A program made the position numbers and the translations under genes. Shown here piece by piece: positions 24,171-38,769 of a stretch of DNA of 64,000 nucleotides. Under the pieces are notes generated by a model. It saw only the letters and a list, made by a program, of their open reading frames with translations, was not told the origin of the DNA and did no database searches. Source of the stretch: Salvator merianae (lineage: Eukaryota; Chordata; Lepidosauria; Squamata; Teiidae); contig QVOM02000112.1 in assembly GCA_003586115.2 (NCBI GenBank), positions 49,386,143 through 49,450,142 on the forward strand, read 5' to 3'. The stretch's first letter is position 1, and each line of letters begins with the position of its first letter.

Positions 24171-24438
24171 ATTTTATTGAGGTGTTTTAGTGTTAATGAG
24201 TTTAATGACATTGTTTAAAGGTAAACTAAACTTGTTGTAGCATTAATTAAAATATAAAACCCATAATGCTAAAACAATGCTGTCAGAAATGTGTAATTCC
24301 CTCCTCCTCCTTTGTCATTTGCTTTAAATGTGTATACTGTGTTTCAAGATTTCTTTTTTTAAAAAAAAAAAGGACTGTCAAACTTCAGTGCAAATTAAAA
24401 GATCCATCCAAAAGCATCTGACAAAATGTTGGTAGTGT

Positions 24439-24560
24439 GACTGCATCCAGATGTTGTTTACTTGAATAAGTATATATTTATTTGGATATTCTGGAATAAA
24501 ACATGATATTCTAGAATATCTAGATATCGCAGAACAAGTAAGCAATGTCTGAATGCAGCC
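24439..24560. mobile_element. 122-base MITE with 26-base terminal inverted repeats
   Basis: The left arm 24439-24464 (GACTGCATCCAGATGTTGTT then TACTTG) pairs with the right arm 24535-24560, whose reverse complement begins GGCTGCATTCAGACATTGCT. The arms match at 22 of 26 positions. The 70-base centre is A+T-rich with no open frame. The ends resemble those of the element at 2917-3107, which suggests a shared hAT-like transposase source. The flanks (TGTGA on both sides, offset) do not give a clean duplication. Confidence 0.7.
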
Positions 24561-26299
<1,739 letters not shown>

Positions 26300-27830
26300 C
26301 TGTTGTTCACTTGTTCAGTCATGGTCAACTCTTTCTGACCCCATGGACGATAGCATGCGAAGCCCTTCAGTCCCCAAACTCATGTTCATTGCTTCCATGA
26401 CACTATCTGTTTCATCCTCTGTTGTCCCCTTCTGCTTTTGCCCTCAATCTTTCCCAGATCAGGTTTTTTTTCCCAATAAGTCTTTTCGTCTTATTATGTG
26501 ACCAAAGTATTTGAGCTTCAGCTTCAATATTAGTCCTTCCAATGAACAGTTAGGGTTGATTTCCTTTAGTATTGACTGATTTGCTCTCCTTGCAGACTAA
26601 AGAACTCATGCAAGTCTTCTTCAGCACCACAGTTCAAACGCATCAATTCTTTGGTGCTTAGCCTTCCTTATAGTCCAACTCTTACAATCACACATTACTA
26701 ATGGGAAAATCATAGTTTTGACTATATGAACTTTTAGGTAAACTCTCTGCTTTTTAGTTTGGCATAGCTTTCCTCCCAAGGAGTAAGCGTCTTTTTATTT
26801 CATGGCTGCAGTCACCATCTGCAGTGATCTCTGCTCCCAAGAAAATAAAATCTGACACTACTTCCATTTCTTCCTCCTCTGTTTGCCAGAAAGCAATGGG
26901 TTCAAATGTCACAGTCTTAGCTTTTTTAATGTTGAGCTTCAAGCCAGCTTTTGTACTCTCCTCTTTAACCCTCATCAAGTGGCTCTTTAATTCTTCATCA
27001 CTTTCTCCCATCAAAGTAATATTGTCTGCATATCTAGGTTGTTGATATTTCTCTTGGCAATATTAATTCCAGCTTTTGATTCATCCAGCCTGGTATTTCA
27101 CATGATGTACTCTACATATAAATTAAATAAATAGGGTAACAATATATACAGCCTTGTCATATTGTTTTCTCAACCTTGAACCAATCAGGTATTCAATGTT
27201 TGGTTCAAACTGCTGCTTTTTGTCCAGCATACAGGTTCCTCAGGAAACAGTTAGGGGGTCAGGTATTCCTATCTCTTTAACAACTTGCCACAGTTTGTTG
27301 TGATCCACATAGTTGGAGGCTCTAGCATAGTCAGTGAAGCAAAAGTAAATGTTTTTCTGGAACTTCCTTGCTTTCTCCATAACCCAGTAAATATTTGCAG
27401 TTTGATCTCTAGTTCCTCAGCCTCTTCGAAAACCATGCTGCACTTCTCATAGTTCTGAGTTGACATATTGCTGAAGCCTAGCTTGTAGAATAACCTTGCT
27501 GGTGTGTGAAATGAGAGCAGTTGTTTGGTAGTTTGACCATTCATTGGTATTGCCCTTCTTTGGAATTGGAACATAAACTGACCTTTCCAATCCACCAGTT
27601 GCTGTTGAGTTTTCCAAATTTGCTGTCATATTGAATGTAGCACTTTAACATTATAGTCTTTGAGGATTTTAAATAGTTCAGCTGGAATTCTATCACCTGC
27701 ATTAGCCTTGTTGTTAACATTATGTTCTAAGGCCCATTTGACTTCACTCTCCAGGATGTCTGGTTCTAGGTCAGTGATCACACTGTTGACGTTATCAATA
27801 ATGTTAAGATCTTTATAGTATAGTTGTTGT
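26300..27830 (-). mobile_element. RTE/BovB LINE, 5'-truncated
   Basis: On the - strand, from high to low coordinates: the 'DLEPDILESEVKWALEHNV' block with KANAGDRIPAELFKIL (27800-27660); VYVPIPKKGNTNEWSNYQT (near 27570); the 'FTDYARAFD..DHNKLW' region, visible as FASLTMLEPPTMWITTNCGK in a shifted frame (27340-27290); and the late block DFIFLGAEITADGDCSHEIK then RRLLLGRKAM (26880-26760). The 3' end in + sense begins TGTTGTTCACTTGTTCAGTC at 26301, the standard BovB terminus. Frames are broken. BovB is abundant in squamates and was horizontally transferred into ruminants. Confidence 0.92.
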
Positions 27831-28329
27831 TGTTTTAACATTTTTAAATTTTTGGGTATACAGAAGTTAGTTAATACAATGCAATACAGATTATATTGAT
27901 TACAGTTTTTGCCCATAAGCCAAAATGTTATCTTTCTTCCCCTCCCACACACACACACCCTTGCTGGTCAATTCTCCAATTATTTCTTATATTTCTTTTG
28001 GGATTTTTCTCATTATCCCTTCCCTTTCCTCTTGGTCCTTTGTGGACTCAATATTAATTAGTTTCAACATCATTTCTTTATATTTAATATATTTGATAAC
28101 CTCTCCCATTTTTCTTTATTAATTAATCCCGTTCTTTTTCTTCTGTTCATGTTCCTAACACTTTATTTCATATAGATCAGCTTATTATTTTGCATATATT
28201 TAAGGAATTAGATCTGGTAGACAGAGTGCCTGTAGAACTATGGACAGAGATTTGTAACGTTATATAGGAGACAGCAACAAAAAACATCCCAGAGAAAAAG
28301 AAGAGCAAGAAAGACAAAGGGAATGTCAC

Positions 28330-29560
28330 TCTGTTGGTTCTCCAGATTCTCTCAGCAGCTTTTAATACCATTGATCATGGTATAGAGTTTGGGAGTTGGA
28401 AGCACCACATTGAAATGGTTCAGCTCTGAGCTCCAAGGCCAATGCCAGAGAGTGGCTGTGGGAGATTTTTTCTCAGTGCCCTGGGAACTCATTTGCAGGG
28501 TTCCTCAGGTATTGATCTTATGTCCCATGCTCTTTAACATCTATATGAAGCCACTAGGAGAGGTCATCAGGAGTTTTGGAGAGAGATGTTATCCATATAC
28601 AGATGAGAGCCAGCTCTGTTTCTCCATGGCCATCTGAATCAGGAGGGACAGTTGAAGTGCTTGACAGTCTGCTTGGAGGTTGTGATGGGGGCCAATAAAT
28701 TGAAACTGAATCCAGACAAGATGGAGGTGCTTTGTGTTACAGGGTCTAGTGTCCGTTAAGAAAAGAAGCATCCTGTTCATGATGGGTTTTTTTGTCCTGG
28801 AAGGGATAGGTGCCTAATTTGGAGGTGCTTCTTGACTCTGTGCTGACACTTGAACCTCAGGTGCAGGTGGTGGGTAAGGGTGCCTATTTCCAGCTGTGGC
28901 TGGTTTACCAGCTACTGCGCTTTTTAGAAACAGACAATCTGGCCACAGTAATCCATGCTCTGGTAACAGGAACTATTGTAATATACTCTCTGTGGGGCTG
29001 CCCTTGAAGATAGTTCAGAAGCTGCAACTGAAGCAGAATGCAGCAGCTAGACTGCTAACTGGCACTGCTGGGCAGATGCACATCACACCAGTCCTGAAAG
29101 AACTCTATTGGCTGCCTATTTGATACTGAGTCCAGGTCAGTGTATTAACATTTTACCTATAAAGCTCTAAACAGTTTGGGTCCCAAATATCTAAAGGAAT
29201 GCCTCCTCCCATATAGACCTGCCTGTGTCCTAAAATCTGCCAGTGAAGTCTTCTTGGCAGTGCCACCTGCTTCAGTAATTAAGAGAATGGGGACACATGG
29301 GAGGGCATTCTCAGTGTTACCCCCCAGTCTATGGAATAGTCTCCCCCCTGAGGTGTGTCTGGCAATGTCTTCATATGTATTTGGGAACTGATGAAGGTGT
29401 ACCTCTTTACCTGACTTTTGGCTAAGGGGACAGCATGCCCTCTCAATGCAGACACTGTCAGTGTTTTAGCTTACTTATTTTGTCTGTTTTTATAGTGATT
29501 TTATTGTGATTTGCCCTGGGACTTTTGAGTATAGGGCAGAATAGAAATACAAACAAAAGA
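28330..29560 (+). mobile_element. L2 LINE, 3' half of ORF2 and tail
   Basis: In order on the + strand: LLVLQILSAAFNTIDHGI (28334 on, the palm 'DLSAAFDTIDH' block); the RVPQVLILCPMLFNIYMKPL block (28500-28560); the YxDD region decayed to YPYTDESQL (28590-28615); LKLNPDKMEVL (28703 on); MPNLEVLLDSVLTLEPQVQV; KQNAAARLLTGTAG; LKELYWLPI; and RAFSVLPPSLWNSLPPEV (29300-29355). The tail with TTTGCCCTGGGACTTTTGAG (29511-29530) ends near 29560. Several stops and shifts are present. The catalytic box is damaged, so the copy is inactive. Confidence 0.88.
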
Positions 29561-29569
29561 CAAATACCC

Positions 29570-30635
29570 CTGACTTTAAATAATTGAGGAATATATTAAA
29601 AAATACAAACTCCAGTATTCCAAGCAAAAACTTTGCCTCAACAAAACTTCCCCTCCTTCCAGTCTGTGAGTGGCGCAGAAATATGCATGAGCATTCTACA
29701 CGTAAAGATGGTTCATGACCAAATCTTATCAAATTTACTAAGTTACCATCTGAGCTCCGTTTGGATAAAAATCAAAATTTAAGTAAGGAGCTAGAAAATG
29801 TCTGTAAGCAGAATGCACAACTTCCACTCCTTTAAAAGACTAAATTTGAAGGAATTTCCTTATCTCCCTTTAATGATAAAGAAAACCACTCAAGAACTGA
29901 AGTAAAGGGTGGGGGATAAAAGTGCAAATCAGTAAAATAAATAAATAAATTTAGTCTCATCGCTCAGCAAGGCAAAGGAGAAGTTACAGTAAGATTCCTG
30001 TCTTTCGTTCAAATTCTGACTTAAGTTGAAAAGGTTCAACTGCAGTCTGATTCACCAGATTCTAAGCCAGCCCTTCAAAGGATAACAAAACGTGTTACTC
30101 CAACTCCTGTTTCTCATGCACAGGAAAATACAAGCCTCTACCTGAGCATTCTCAATTCAAGCAAACTAAAATTGAACATTTTATTCATTCAGTCCTGCCA
30201 GATCAGGGAAATACAGCTGATAAACATAATTCTGAAAGGAGCAGTAATACATCAGCTTGAGAAGATACTTATACAGACATGAAAATTCTTTATTTTTCCT
30301 GGTATGTATGGTTTAGCTGGACTCAGTTGACTCAGAAATCATCGTTATTAGGAATCCTTTATCCAAATAATTAATTCCACAAGTAAGGCACTCTAAAACT
30401 TAAATTGTGGAACATTGCAGGTTGGTCCTCCAAGAAATCTAATGATGTCTATGACTAAACAACTTGGTTTCAAGATCTTGCAGCACTGCCTTTTCTATAT
30501 TTCAAAAAATCCTGTTCACTGTGCACCTCTTCCAAAGCAAATAGGGGTAGGGTCAAATGGGGCTTAGCCAATCTTGTCTTCACAAAAGCTACCTCAGAAA
30601 TAGTAAACTACTGTGAAACTCTTGGCCTTTCTATC
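29570..30635 (+). mobile_element. LINE 5' fragment: ORF1-like part and endonuclease start
   Basis: Near 30400 the + strand reads LKLWNIAGWSSKKSNDVYD, which fits the start of an apurinic endonuclease domain of a LINE ('LK..WNIAGW.SK...D'). Shortly after come 'GLANLVFTKATSEIVNYCETLGLSI'-like residues (30570-30630). The stretch before it (29600-30390) has ORF1-like character but no motif I can name. It is probably a CR1/L2/R4-group element cut off at about 30635. Confidence 0.5.
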
Positions 30636-31015
30636 CCATTCTAAGATGGAATGGCCATCCGCACTGCGAGGTTCTAGGTCTGCACCTGAAGTGGTGCAAA
30701 TGCCGGTAGCTGTGCCCAATTCTGACCATGGCAGCGGCTGGGAAGTGGCTGGCTGCTGCCATGGCGACTGGCAGGGTCATGCAGCTTGCAGGTACATGCA
30801 GGCATGATCAGTTCATTGCACTTGTTCGATCTCTGCACTGCCAGGTAAGTGTGGATGTACCTTATCAGGAGGTGACTGTCACCTCCCAGTAAGATTGTGG
30901 AGTGCTAATTAGTGCTCCACAGCTAGCCGCGATCGGAAGTGGCTTAGCCTGCTCCCAGCTGCTCGGGCCTTCACAAGGTGTGGAAGCAGCAAGTGCAAAC
31001 AGGCCAAATACGTCT
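30636..31015. other. GC-rich, hairpin-rich block, possible DNA transposon
   Basis: The block is richer in G+C than its surroundings and contains several local inverted repeats, for example GGAGGTGACTGTCACCTCC (about 30870-30888) and GTGGAGTGCT.../AGTGCTCCAC (about 30897-30920). It interrupts the LINE endonuclease frame. The ends TTGGCC (left) and GGCCAA (right) could be termini, but the longer terminal match is poor, so I do not name a superfamily. Confidence 0.35.
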
Positions 31016-31504
31016 ATTAAGGCAGATTTGAAAACAGACACTGTATTAATAATAAATGTTTACCTTTCTCTACAAAAGACCCATTTCTAGATATGAGTGT
31101 GTTAGCGTAAGCCAAAGAGTATGCCAAACACAACTCAGAGCTTATCCCTCAGTGTTATTAATACTTGCTAAATATTTCAATACACATATGGGTCTCTCAG
31201 ACGCTAGCTTGTATCCTCATTACAAACCTGTTTCTCCTGTACACACGTGATGTACTGTCATTTCAAAGATACAAGAGGTAATCTGGCTGGACCATGCTTA
31301 GCAGTGTTTGCCATAACTCTTGATTTATGTATCCTAAATGGCACAATAAGAAATTATTTTTCTGGAGAATTTACTTCTTGGTCCTTACAGTGCTTTAGCC
31401 CTGTAGATTTTACCTTGATCACAAGAAATGTATCACCTGAGATTGATCCATTTAAGTTGGAACTTAGAGTTGACAGTGATCAAATTCTAGTAGTACTCTG
31501 GTCA
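31016..31504. other. Intron, unassigned part
   Basis: No exon or repeat was named. The 94-codon + strand frame at 31247-31531 has no recognisable domain. Confidence 0.35.
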
Positions 31505-34500
31505 AATTGTGGTCTCACCATAGATTTATAAAGAAGAACAATTACAGTTGCTGACTTATTTTCTGTTGTCTTCCTAATTGGCCCTAGAATTGAATTTGCT
31601 TTTGTTACAACTACTGTACCCTGGGTCAACACATTCGTTAAGCTGTCTACCATAACCCCATGATTCTTTTCCTAGTCTGCTACAGAAAACTCAGCCCCCA
31701 TAGGTGTAATCACACTTCTTTGTTGCAATGTACTTACTAAGATTGAAATGCATTTGCCTTGTTGTTCACTCACCAAATGTCAAGATATCTCTCTGGAGCT
31801 CTTTGCAATCTTTTTCAGTTTTTACTAGCCTGAATAATTTAGTGTCGTGGTCAAACTTTGCCATCTCACTGCTTACACCTACTTCTAGATCATTTATTAA
31901 TAAATTTAAAAGCACCAGTTCCAATACTGAATTCTGGGAGATCCCACTTTGTACTTCCCTCCACTCTTATTATTGTCCATTGGTTACTACTCCCTATTCT
32001 AGTCCTTTAGTCAGTTACCAATCCAGGACAGGACTTGTCTTTTTACTCTATGACTGATGAGTTTATTCAAGAGCCTTTGATAAGGGATTTCATCAAAGAC
32101 TTCAAAAGACTTCTGAAAGTCCAGATAGTCATTGTCCACTGCATCACCTTTATGCACATGTTTATTGATACCTTTGAAGAATTCTAACAAGTTAGTAAGA
32201 CATGATTTTCATTGACAGAAGCCAAGCTGATTTTCCTTCAGCAATGCTTGCTCCTCTATGTGCATGCTAATTTTATTCTTAGTTATGGTTTCCATCACCT
32301 TACCTGTAACTGATGTTAAGATGACTGGTCCGAAATTTCCTGGATCACTTCTGGATCTTTTTTTTTTGAAGAAAAGAGTTATATTTGCTAACTTCCAGTC
32401 TTCTGGGTAGAAAAATCAGCAATTTTACATCTGAATTCCTTAAGAACTTTCAGATGAATTTTGTCTGATCCTGGTGATTTGTTGGCATTTAGTTTATTAA
32501 GAAATGCAAGGATCTTCTCCCTGGATGCCTCTATCCAGTTTAATTCTTCTCAGTCTGATTGTCCCTGAAAAAATAGGCTTAGTTGCAGGCACAAGCTCTC
32601 TGTTGCCCTCAGTGAAAACAGAGGCAAAAAATTGATTTCACCTCTTTACAGTCTCAGTGTTTTCTTTGTCATTTGACAGTTCCACTGCCTTCCTGGCAGG
32701 ATTCTGACGTCTGATGTATTTAAAGAAGTTATTATTTCTTCTGATGATTTTAACAATGTGTTCCTCAAAATTCTTCCTAGTGTCCTTGATTGTCAGCTTG
32801 TATCTTGTTCTATCTGAATTTATATTCCTTGTGTTCTTCTCGTTAGGATAAGTTTAGCATTTTCTAAACAAGCTTTCCTTGCTTTTAATGACTTCCTGTA
32901 CTGCATCTGTAAGCCACACTGGTGTTCACTTGAACTAGAAGTGCCTTTTTTTCTTTTAGGGATGTATTCTAATTGAGTCTCCATTACTGTATATGTAAAT
33001 AGTCTCTGCGCATTTTGGAGTGACAGGATTCTTCTAACTTCCACTTCCATTTTCCTTTTTACTTGTTTCCTCATTTTTGGGAAGTTTCCTTTATGAAAGT
33101 TGAACATCTCCATATTAGATTTTTTTCAACAACTTACTGCCCATATTTAAGTTAAAGGTTATTGCTTTGGTCTCACTATTCCCTGTTGAATCAGCCACAG
33201 CGACATCTTGTACCAGGTGCTGTTCATTACTTAGGATCAAGTCCAGAATTCCCTTTCCCCCGGTTGGTTCCACAACCACCTGTTCTAGAAAACTGTCATT
33301 TAGCGTGTCTAGGCGTTTTATGTATTTCTCATGAGTTGAACAAGATTTCAACCAGTCTCTGTGAGGGTAGTTGAAATTCCTCATTATAACTACCCTTTCC
33401 TTCTTGGATGCCTCTTTACCTCGTTTTCCAAATGCTAATCTCCCTTGGGAGTTTTGTTAGGAGGGCGATAGCATATCTCTAAAATTAGTCTTTCTTTCTC
33501 GTCTGGTATTTTTACCCACAAGCTTCTGTGGATGGGTCTGATTAACCTAGTCATTCCAGTTCATAAGATTCTATTTCTTCTTTAATGTACAAGTCTATAG
33601 CACCTCCAATTAACCCTTTCCTGTCTTTTCTGTAACCTGGGATAAATGTAAATCATTGATTTTCATTGGTCCACAAAGTTTCAGTTATGTCAGTAATGTC
33701 AAAAAATTTTATCCATCACTAAGAATTGCAGCTCCCCAATTTTGACTCAGAAGCTTCTGGTATTTAAATATAGCATTTGTATGCACTCCTTTGGTGCAAG
33801 CTTGGTCCTGTAACACCATGTGAATTCTTAGAGTGTCTGTTACATCTTTCTGCTTGAATATTATTGACTAGTTCTCCACAAAACTCCATACTATGTGCAT
33901 AATTCCAAGCCTCCTCTCTCAAAGGTACAGTTTCCTGAATCAGGATGCTGCCTAGCTCTTGTCCGCTCTCCCCCAGGGATCCATTTAAAAGCTGCTCTGC
34001 AGCCTCTTTAATATTAAGTGCCAGTAGTCTGGTTCCATCTTGGTTCAAGTGCAACCTGTCGCTCTTGTACAGGTTTGGCTTGTCCCAAAATGTTTTCCAC
34101 TTTCTAACAAATCTAAACCATCCTTCTTGACACCGCTGCTTCATCCATGCATTGAGGTTCCTGAGCTCCACCTGTGTAGCTGGCCCTGTTTGTAGAACAG
34201 GCAGCATTTCTGAGTATGCAACCTTGGATGGTCCTGGATGTCAATCTTCCACGTAACAACTTAATTTTTCTAAGATAATTGGTGCTGACATATCCCACCA
34301 CCACTGGATCCTCCCCAGTGCTGTCTACCAGCCTATCTAGATGCTGCGTAATGTCAACAACTTCTGCACCTGGTAAAAAGTCACCATGTGGTAAGCATGC
34401 ACATCACAAACCTTTCTCTCTGTATTCGTAGCAACAGAATCAATGACCACAAGAAGCCCCCCTCCTGTCACCTGTGGAGGAATATCCTCAGTGCAAGAGG

Positions 34501-34800
34501 ATATAGGCACATCATTTAAGGAAGGGATCCTAATGACAGAAGCCTGTCTTTCTTACTCAGATTTATGTCCTCCCCACCTGAGAGCTCCACTGTCTAAGGC
34601 AGCTGGAGTGTGATGCTCCTACTACATCCTTGAAGGTCTCAGCTTCATGCTTATCTCTTTCTCTCTCTGCTTCTCCAGGTCAGTTACCTTTACTTCAAAG
34701 AAAGAAACCTGTTTGCTGAGAGCCAGGAGCTCATTTCACCAAGCATACACCCATGACTCCTGCCCAGCAGGCAGATAGTTATACATATGACACTTGATGA
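31505..34800 (-). mobile_element. CR1 LINE with part of ORF1, endonuclease and reverse transcriptase; 3' end missing
   Basis: Read on the - strand from high to low coordinates. First a coiled-coil-like ORF1 piece (LLALSKQVSFFEVKVTDLEK, about 34730-34670). Then an ORF1 esterase-like part (PGAEVVDITQHLDRLVDS near 34370-34315, and YKSDRLHLNQDGTRLLALNI, 34060-34000). Then the ORF2 endonuclease (VIMRNFNYPHRDWLKS near 33390, where the usual GDFN is RNFN; DSFLEQVVVEPTGGKGILDL, 33300-33240). Then the reverse transcriptase (33100-31505). It stops near the 'VRPQF' block, so the last part of ORF2 and the tail are lost. It is the longest CR1 copy here; frames are interrupted throughout. Confidence 0.88.
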
Positions 34801-37800
34801 AAAACATTATGAAGTCCCCCTTCCCCCTGTGGGCTATCTACCTTCATGACTTTTAAATTATTTAATTTTTGCTCCAGCTCTAGGGATAATTTGGCCAAGC
34901 AATGCTTATGTATAAATTACTCTAAGATAATGATGTTTTTAAAAAGACCTTATAAATTTACATGGTGTTTAAAGGTATACACAATTAGTCAAGTCATTTA
35001 AGACTCTTGGCAAAGCTTTTTAAGAAACTGATTCAGTCAAGGCACAGATTGCCTATACCACTGAAACAACCTCAAAAACCTTTAAATGACATTTGTTACA
35101 TTCTTTTTCCCAATGGGTGGCCAGTTTGTTCCTTTGCCAGTTAAACCCTTTAAAAACTTAAAAGGGAAAGTTGTGGCTTTTAGGCTTGCATATTTAAAGG
35201 TGTAGAAACTAAATTTCTGTGGTCAAATACTTGGAGTTTTCTCTTGTACATCTAGTGCAGCCTTAGGATTGGAGGGTGGACTTGTTCCCCTGAATCAAGG
35301 GCTTGGCTTCTTGAAATCAAGTACTTACTGAAAGTTATCTTTGAATTGGTGAAGTTGGCTCCTCTTATTTTACATTACATGTATCCATGTAGTTGGGTTA
35401 AAGCCTCGGCAGATAACTTGGCCACAACAGGCCTGTCGAATGGGACCATGCAAATTTTATCAGATTTATTGCTTCAGAATGATTATGATGAGGTCAGTGG
35501 TAAATGCCAATAAATAAGACATTGCAATCAGCCCATTACTTATTTATTCTGCTTGTCCCTGTACAGCATAGAGCCATCTTCTCTAGCCTGGTTAGATGTT
35601 CTTCCTTCAACAGTCTTGGATGGTGGATAACAGGAAAATACTTCCTGCTGATTGTTATGTCCATGTCAAGACTGTAAAACAGAATCAGTCCGTGTTCATT
35701 TTATGGGATCATTTGATATAAATATATTACTGCTGTACTAATTTAATTTCCCAGCCATAACTATTACTTTCACAAGAAGTGTAACAAAATTTTGTGCAAG
35801 TGCCTTTGCAGTTAGGAAGCAACTACTTAACTGTTGGGATATTAAGCCTGAATATTAAGATTTCAGTGCCTTGGTTTTAGTGCTTTTTTTTTTTTTTTTA
35901 ATGTAAATTATTTTAACTTAATGCTATGATTTCTATGTGTATATATATGTGTTATTTCATTCTGGTCTTGGACAAAATAAACTTACTCATTCAAAAAAGC
36001 ACTGCCAGAGTTGTTTGATGCACACCAGGGACTTTCTTATTGGAATTAGTGGGTACACTGTTCAAGTGTTGAGATCTGACTTTTCCTATAACCTCCACCT
36101 CCAATATTTAAGGATGCTAATTTTTGCTTCGTAATGATTGTAATTGTATCTCTGAGAAGGAAATTTAGCTATGTTCTACTTTTTACCTGCAGTAAAAAAA
36201 AGTTTAGGTTGCATACAGCTTGTGATTCCTTGTAAAAACAAAGCTCATGTTTTCTAATTTAAAATTGTTTTGCTTTTTAGCTATGAAAATATCCTAAAAT
36301 CTGGCTTCAATGTATAATATTTCCAGTATTATATATTTTTCTTCATAGTATTTGATCCTAATGAAAAACAGACTTGTTGCATGCTGGTAAATATTGTCTT
36401 GAGCTGGAGCATGATACTATAAAGTGTGGAGTTTGAGTATTATTTAACTAGTCAGGATATGTAAATTCTACTGATGCAGTGAAGTGAACAAAGGGAGATA
36501 AAATGGGAGCCTCACAACCTCTATCTCACTTTTGTGTGTCTGAAAATTTAAAATCTTGCTGAAGTGCTAGATATCTCTAGCTATGTCAGGGTGTGTCTCT
36601 GAGCTAAATCTTTTATCTGCAGGTGTTTCTAAAGCTGAGTAGGTAGCATCTTCAGTGCTAACATATCTATACTTCTTTCTTTGGTATTATATTGATATTT
36701 TAAATATCAATATTATATTTATTGATATGATAAATATATCTGATATTATAAATATATCTGATGACAAAATAGATGGAAACTTTATATAGTTCTTCCTTGT
36801 ACATAGTTCTGGTGTACAGTTTCAGTTATGCACAGTTGGAAAGTTAAAGGATCCCTGCTTAGACAGAGTTCTAGAGTTTCCCTTCTCCTTGGTTTAGTGC
36901 CAAAACAGTTGGGTCAGAGGGGTAAGCCCAAGGCATTCAGAAGTTTGTTTATGCTGCAAGAGCAATTTTCTCACTTACCTTTGTAAAGTGAGGAAGACCT
37001 TTTGGAAATTTAAGAGAAAGAACAACTTCTGCATTTGTAGCTGAACTGGAGAGTGAACAACTAAAAAGTGTATGCCAAAGGTAGGAGGCATTCTTCTTTC
37101 TATTTAAACACAAGAAAACAAGAAAAGTCATGTTGTATCCAACCTGTGGCTCATTTTGATGAGCAGCCTGTGATTATGATGGCAGCCAGGTGCATATGGA
37201 AGGCCACAAAGAGGGCAAGTTGTTGTGTTCACAAGACTCCAGTTATCTGGCCTTCAGATGCATACTGCTTGTTACATATGCCTCTCTGAAGTCACACAGC
37301 TGTCAGAGCTAGTAACTCATGATGGCCCTGCTTTGGCATTGCACTCCATGAAGACATTCTGCCTGGGGTAGCTGTGATCAAGGTCCAGTCTGTACTGGTT
37401 CTGAGCTGGAGTGCTGTGATGTGGCACTTTGAATGCAAATAGCTGTCCTCCATCGGCTTGCGTTCAGAGAGGCCATTTTCCTGTAAATGAAATGAATCCC
37501 AATCTACCTTGGGAAAATCCATGGACAGTGTAAGTCAGTGGAGGTTTGGGACATGGTTCCTCTGATCACCTTATATATTGTATCACTATACAGGGCATGT
37601 GGAAGGAACCAAACTATAGCATATAAGGAGGAACAATTATAGCCTTCTGTTGAAAGGCTGTCTTTACAGTAATAGTGAATCATTTCTTCTGAAAAATTCA
37701 TGGCACTGCAGGATGATTGTGGAGGTGGAGATCATAATATTTTAGCATCCCTATGTATAGATTAAGATGGAAAATTCTTAGAAATACAGTATTTTAAATA

Positions 37801-38283
37801 AACATTAGGAGAGTGAAGAACTAATTCCCTCATTCTCATTTCTAAGCTGCCTTATGGTAGAAAAGGCATGTGAACAACTTGGATCAAAGCTAGAATTATG
37901 TACCTAACATTATGAAAACTATTTAGTTGCAGACTAATATGCTTCAGTTTCTGGGGTTGATAATTAAGTGGCATCATCATGTTCTGAAAATATATGAATT
38001 CTAAAATGAAAAATTTGATGGACATTCATCTCCCTAGGTGTCAGGTGCAGCTTACTATTCATTTGCTACTTGCACTACTACTCTTTGAACCAATTTGAAG
38101 ACTCTACAGTGGGTGTGTGTCGAACATTTGCCCTTTATCTCTATACAACATTGAGAAATGTATTTCTATTTAATACTTAACATGATTGTATGAAATGTGC
38201 CTCATATTTTACTTATTTTCTCTAATGAATCATGCTTTTCTCAGAAGTTCATTAAAAGTAAATATGTGTTATTTTTGTTCCAG
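34801..38283. other. Intron, largely unassigned
   Basis: A 15-plus T run lies near 35885-35899. An A+T palindrome ATATTGATATTT (36689-36700) / AAATATCAATAT (36702-36713) is present. Open frames on the - strand at 37292-37701 show no domain. No further exon was found before the acceptor at 38283. Confidence 0.4.
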
Positions 38284-38404
38284 GGCAATTAAAGCATTTC
38301 GGGAGGTGCTTTACGTTGATCCCGGGTTTTGCCGAGCCAAGGAGATTCATTTACGACTTGGGCTTATGTTCAAAATGAACACAGATTTTGAATCTAGTTT
38401 TAAG
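38284..38404 (+). CDS. KDM6A: KDM6A exon (2nd in window): TPR units
   Basis: After the G that completes tryptophan, it reads [20 protein letters not shown] and runs on to FESSFK. It completes one TPR unit and opens the next. The acceptor is TTTTTGTTCCAG and the donor GTAAAA; the exon ends on a codon boundary. Against the human protein as I recall it, five of forty residues differ (R for Q, G for S, M for V, F for Y, F for L), which is high for this domain. An in-frame ATG far upstream in the intron gives a longer open frame, but that is chance. Confidence 0.96.
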
Positions 38405-38769
38405 GTAAAACTTTTAATGTTTAATATGAGGTTTTGCTTCATATTATACTAAATTCCTCTTGGACTATAGCAGTGTATGCACTTACTTCATTTTTATTAC
38501 ACTTGCTCACTTGTTATTTGGTCATTGGGATTGTACCAGTCTCCACATGCGTGTTCTATATAGACTTCAGACAGTCTGAACTGTTTTGTTCATAAGTTTC
38601 CCCATTCTGTAGTTGTGGTTTTGGAACTCACTGATCAGCATCCTTCCAAACTTTATTCATTCACTCTGAGGACTAAATTAGTCTCAGCTACAGGTTCTCT
38701 CTGTTTAAATACACAGTAGGAAGCTAGAGTCACTGTGCAAGAGTCTTACTCCCTTACTAATTGGCAATT
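38405..38769. other. Intron, unassigned part
   Basis: Nothing was recognised between the donor and the BovB fragment. Confidence 0.4.

Noticed and set aside
26754..27014. 86-codon - strand frame as a host gene
   Set aside because: It is the late BovB ORF2 block (ITADGDCSHEIK), flanked by the BovB 3' end.
38186..38283. Upstream extension of the KDM6A exon to the ATG at 38186
   Set aside because: The preceding bases are a normal intron end with a pyrimidine tract and CAG; the frame being open is chance.
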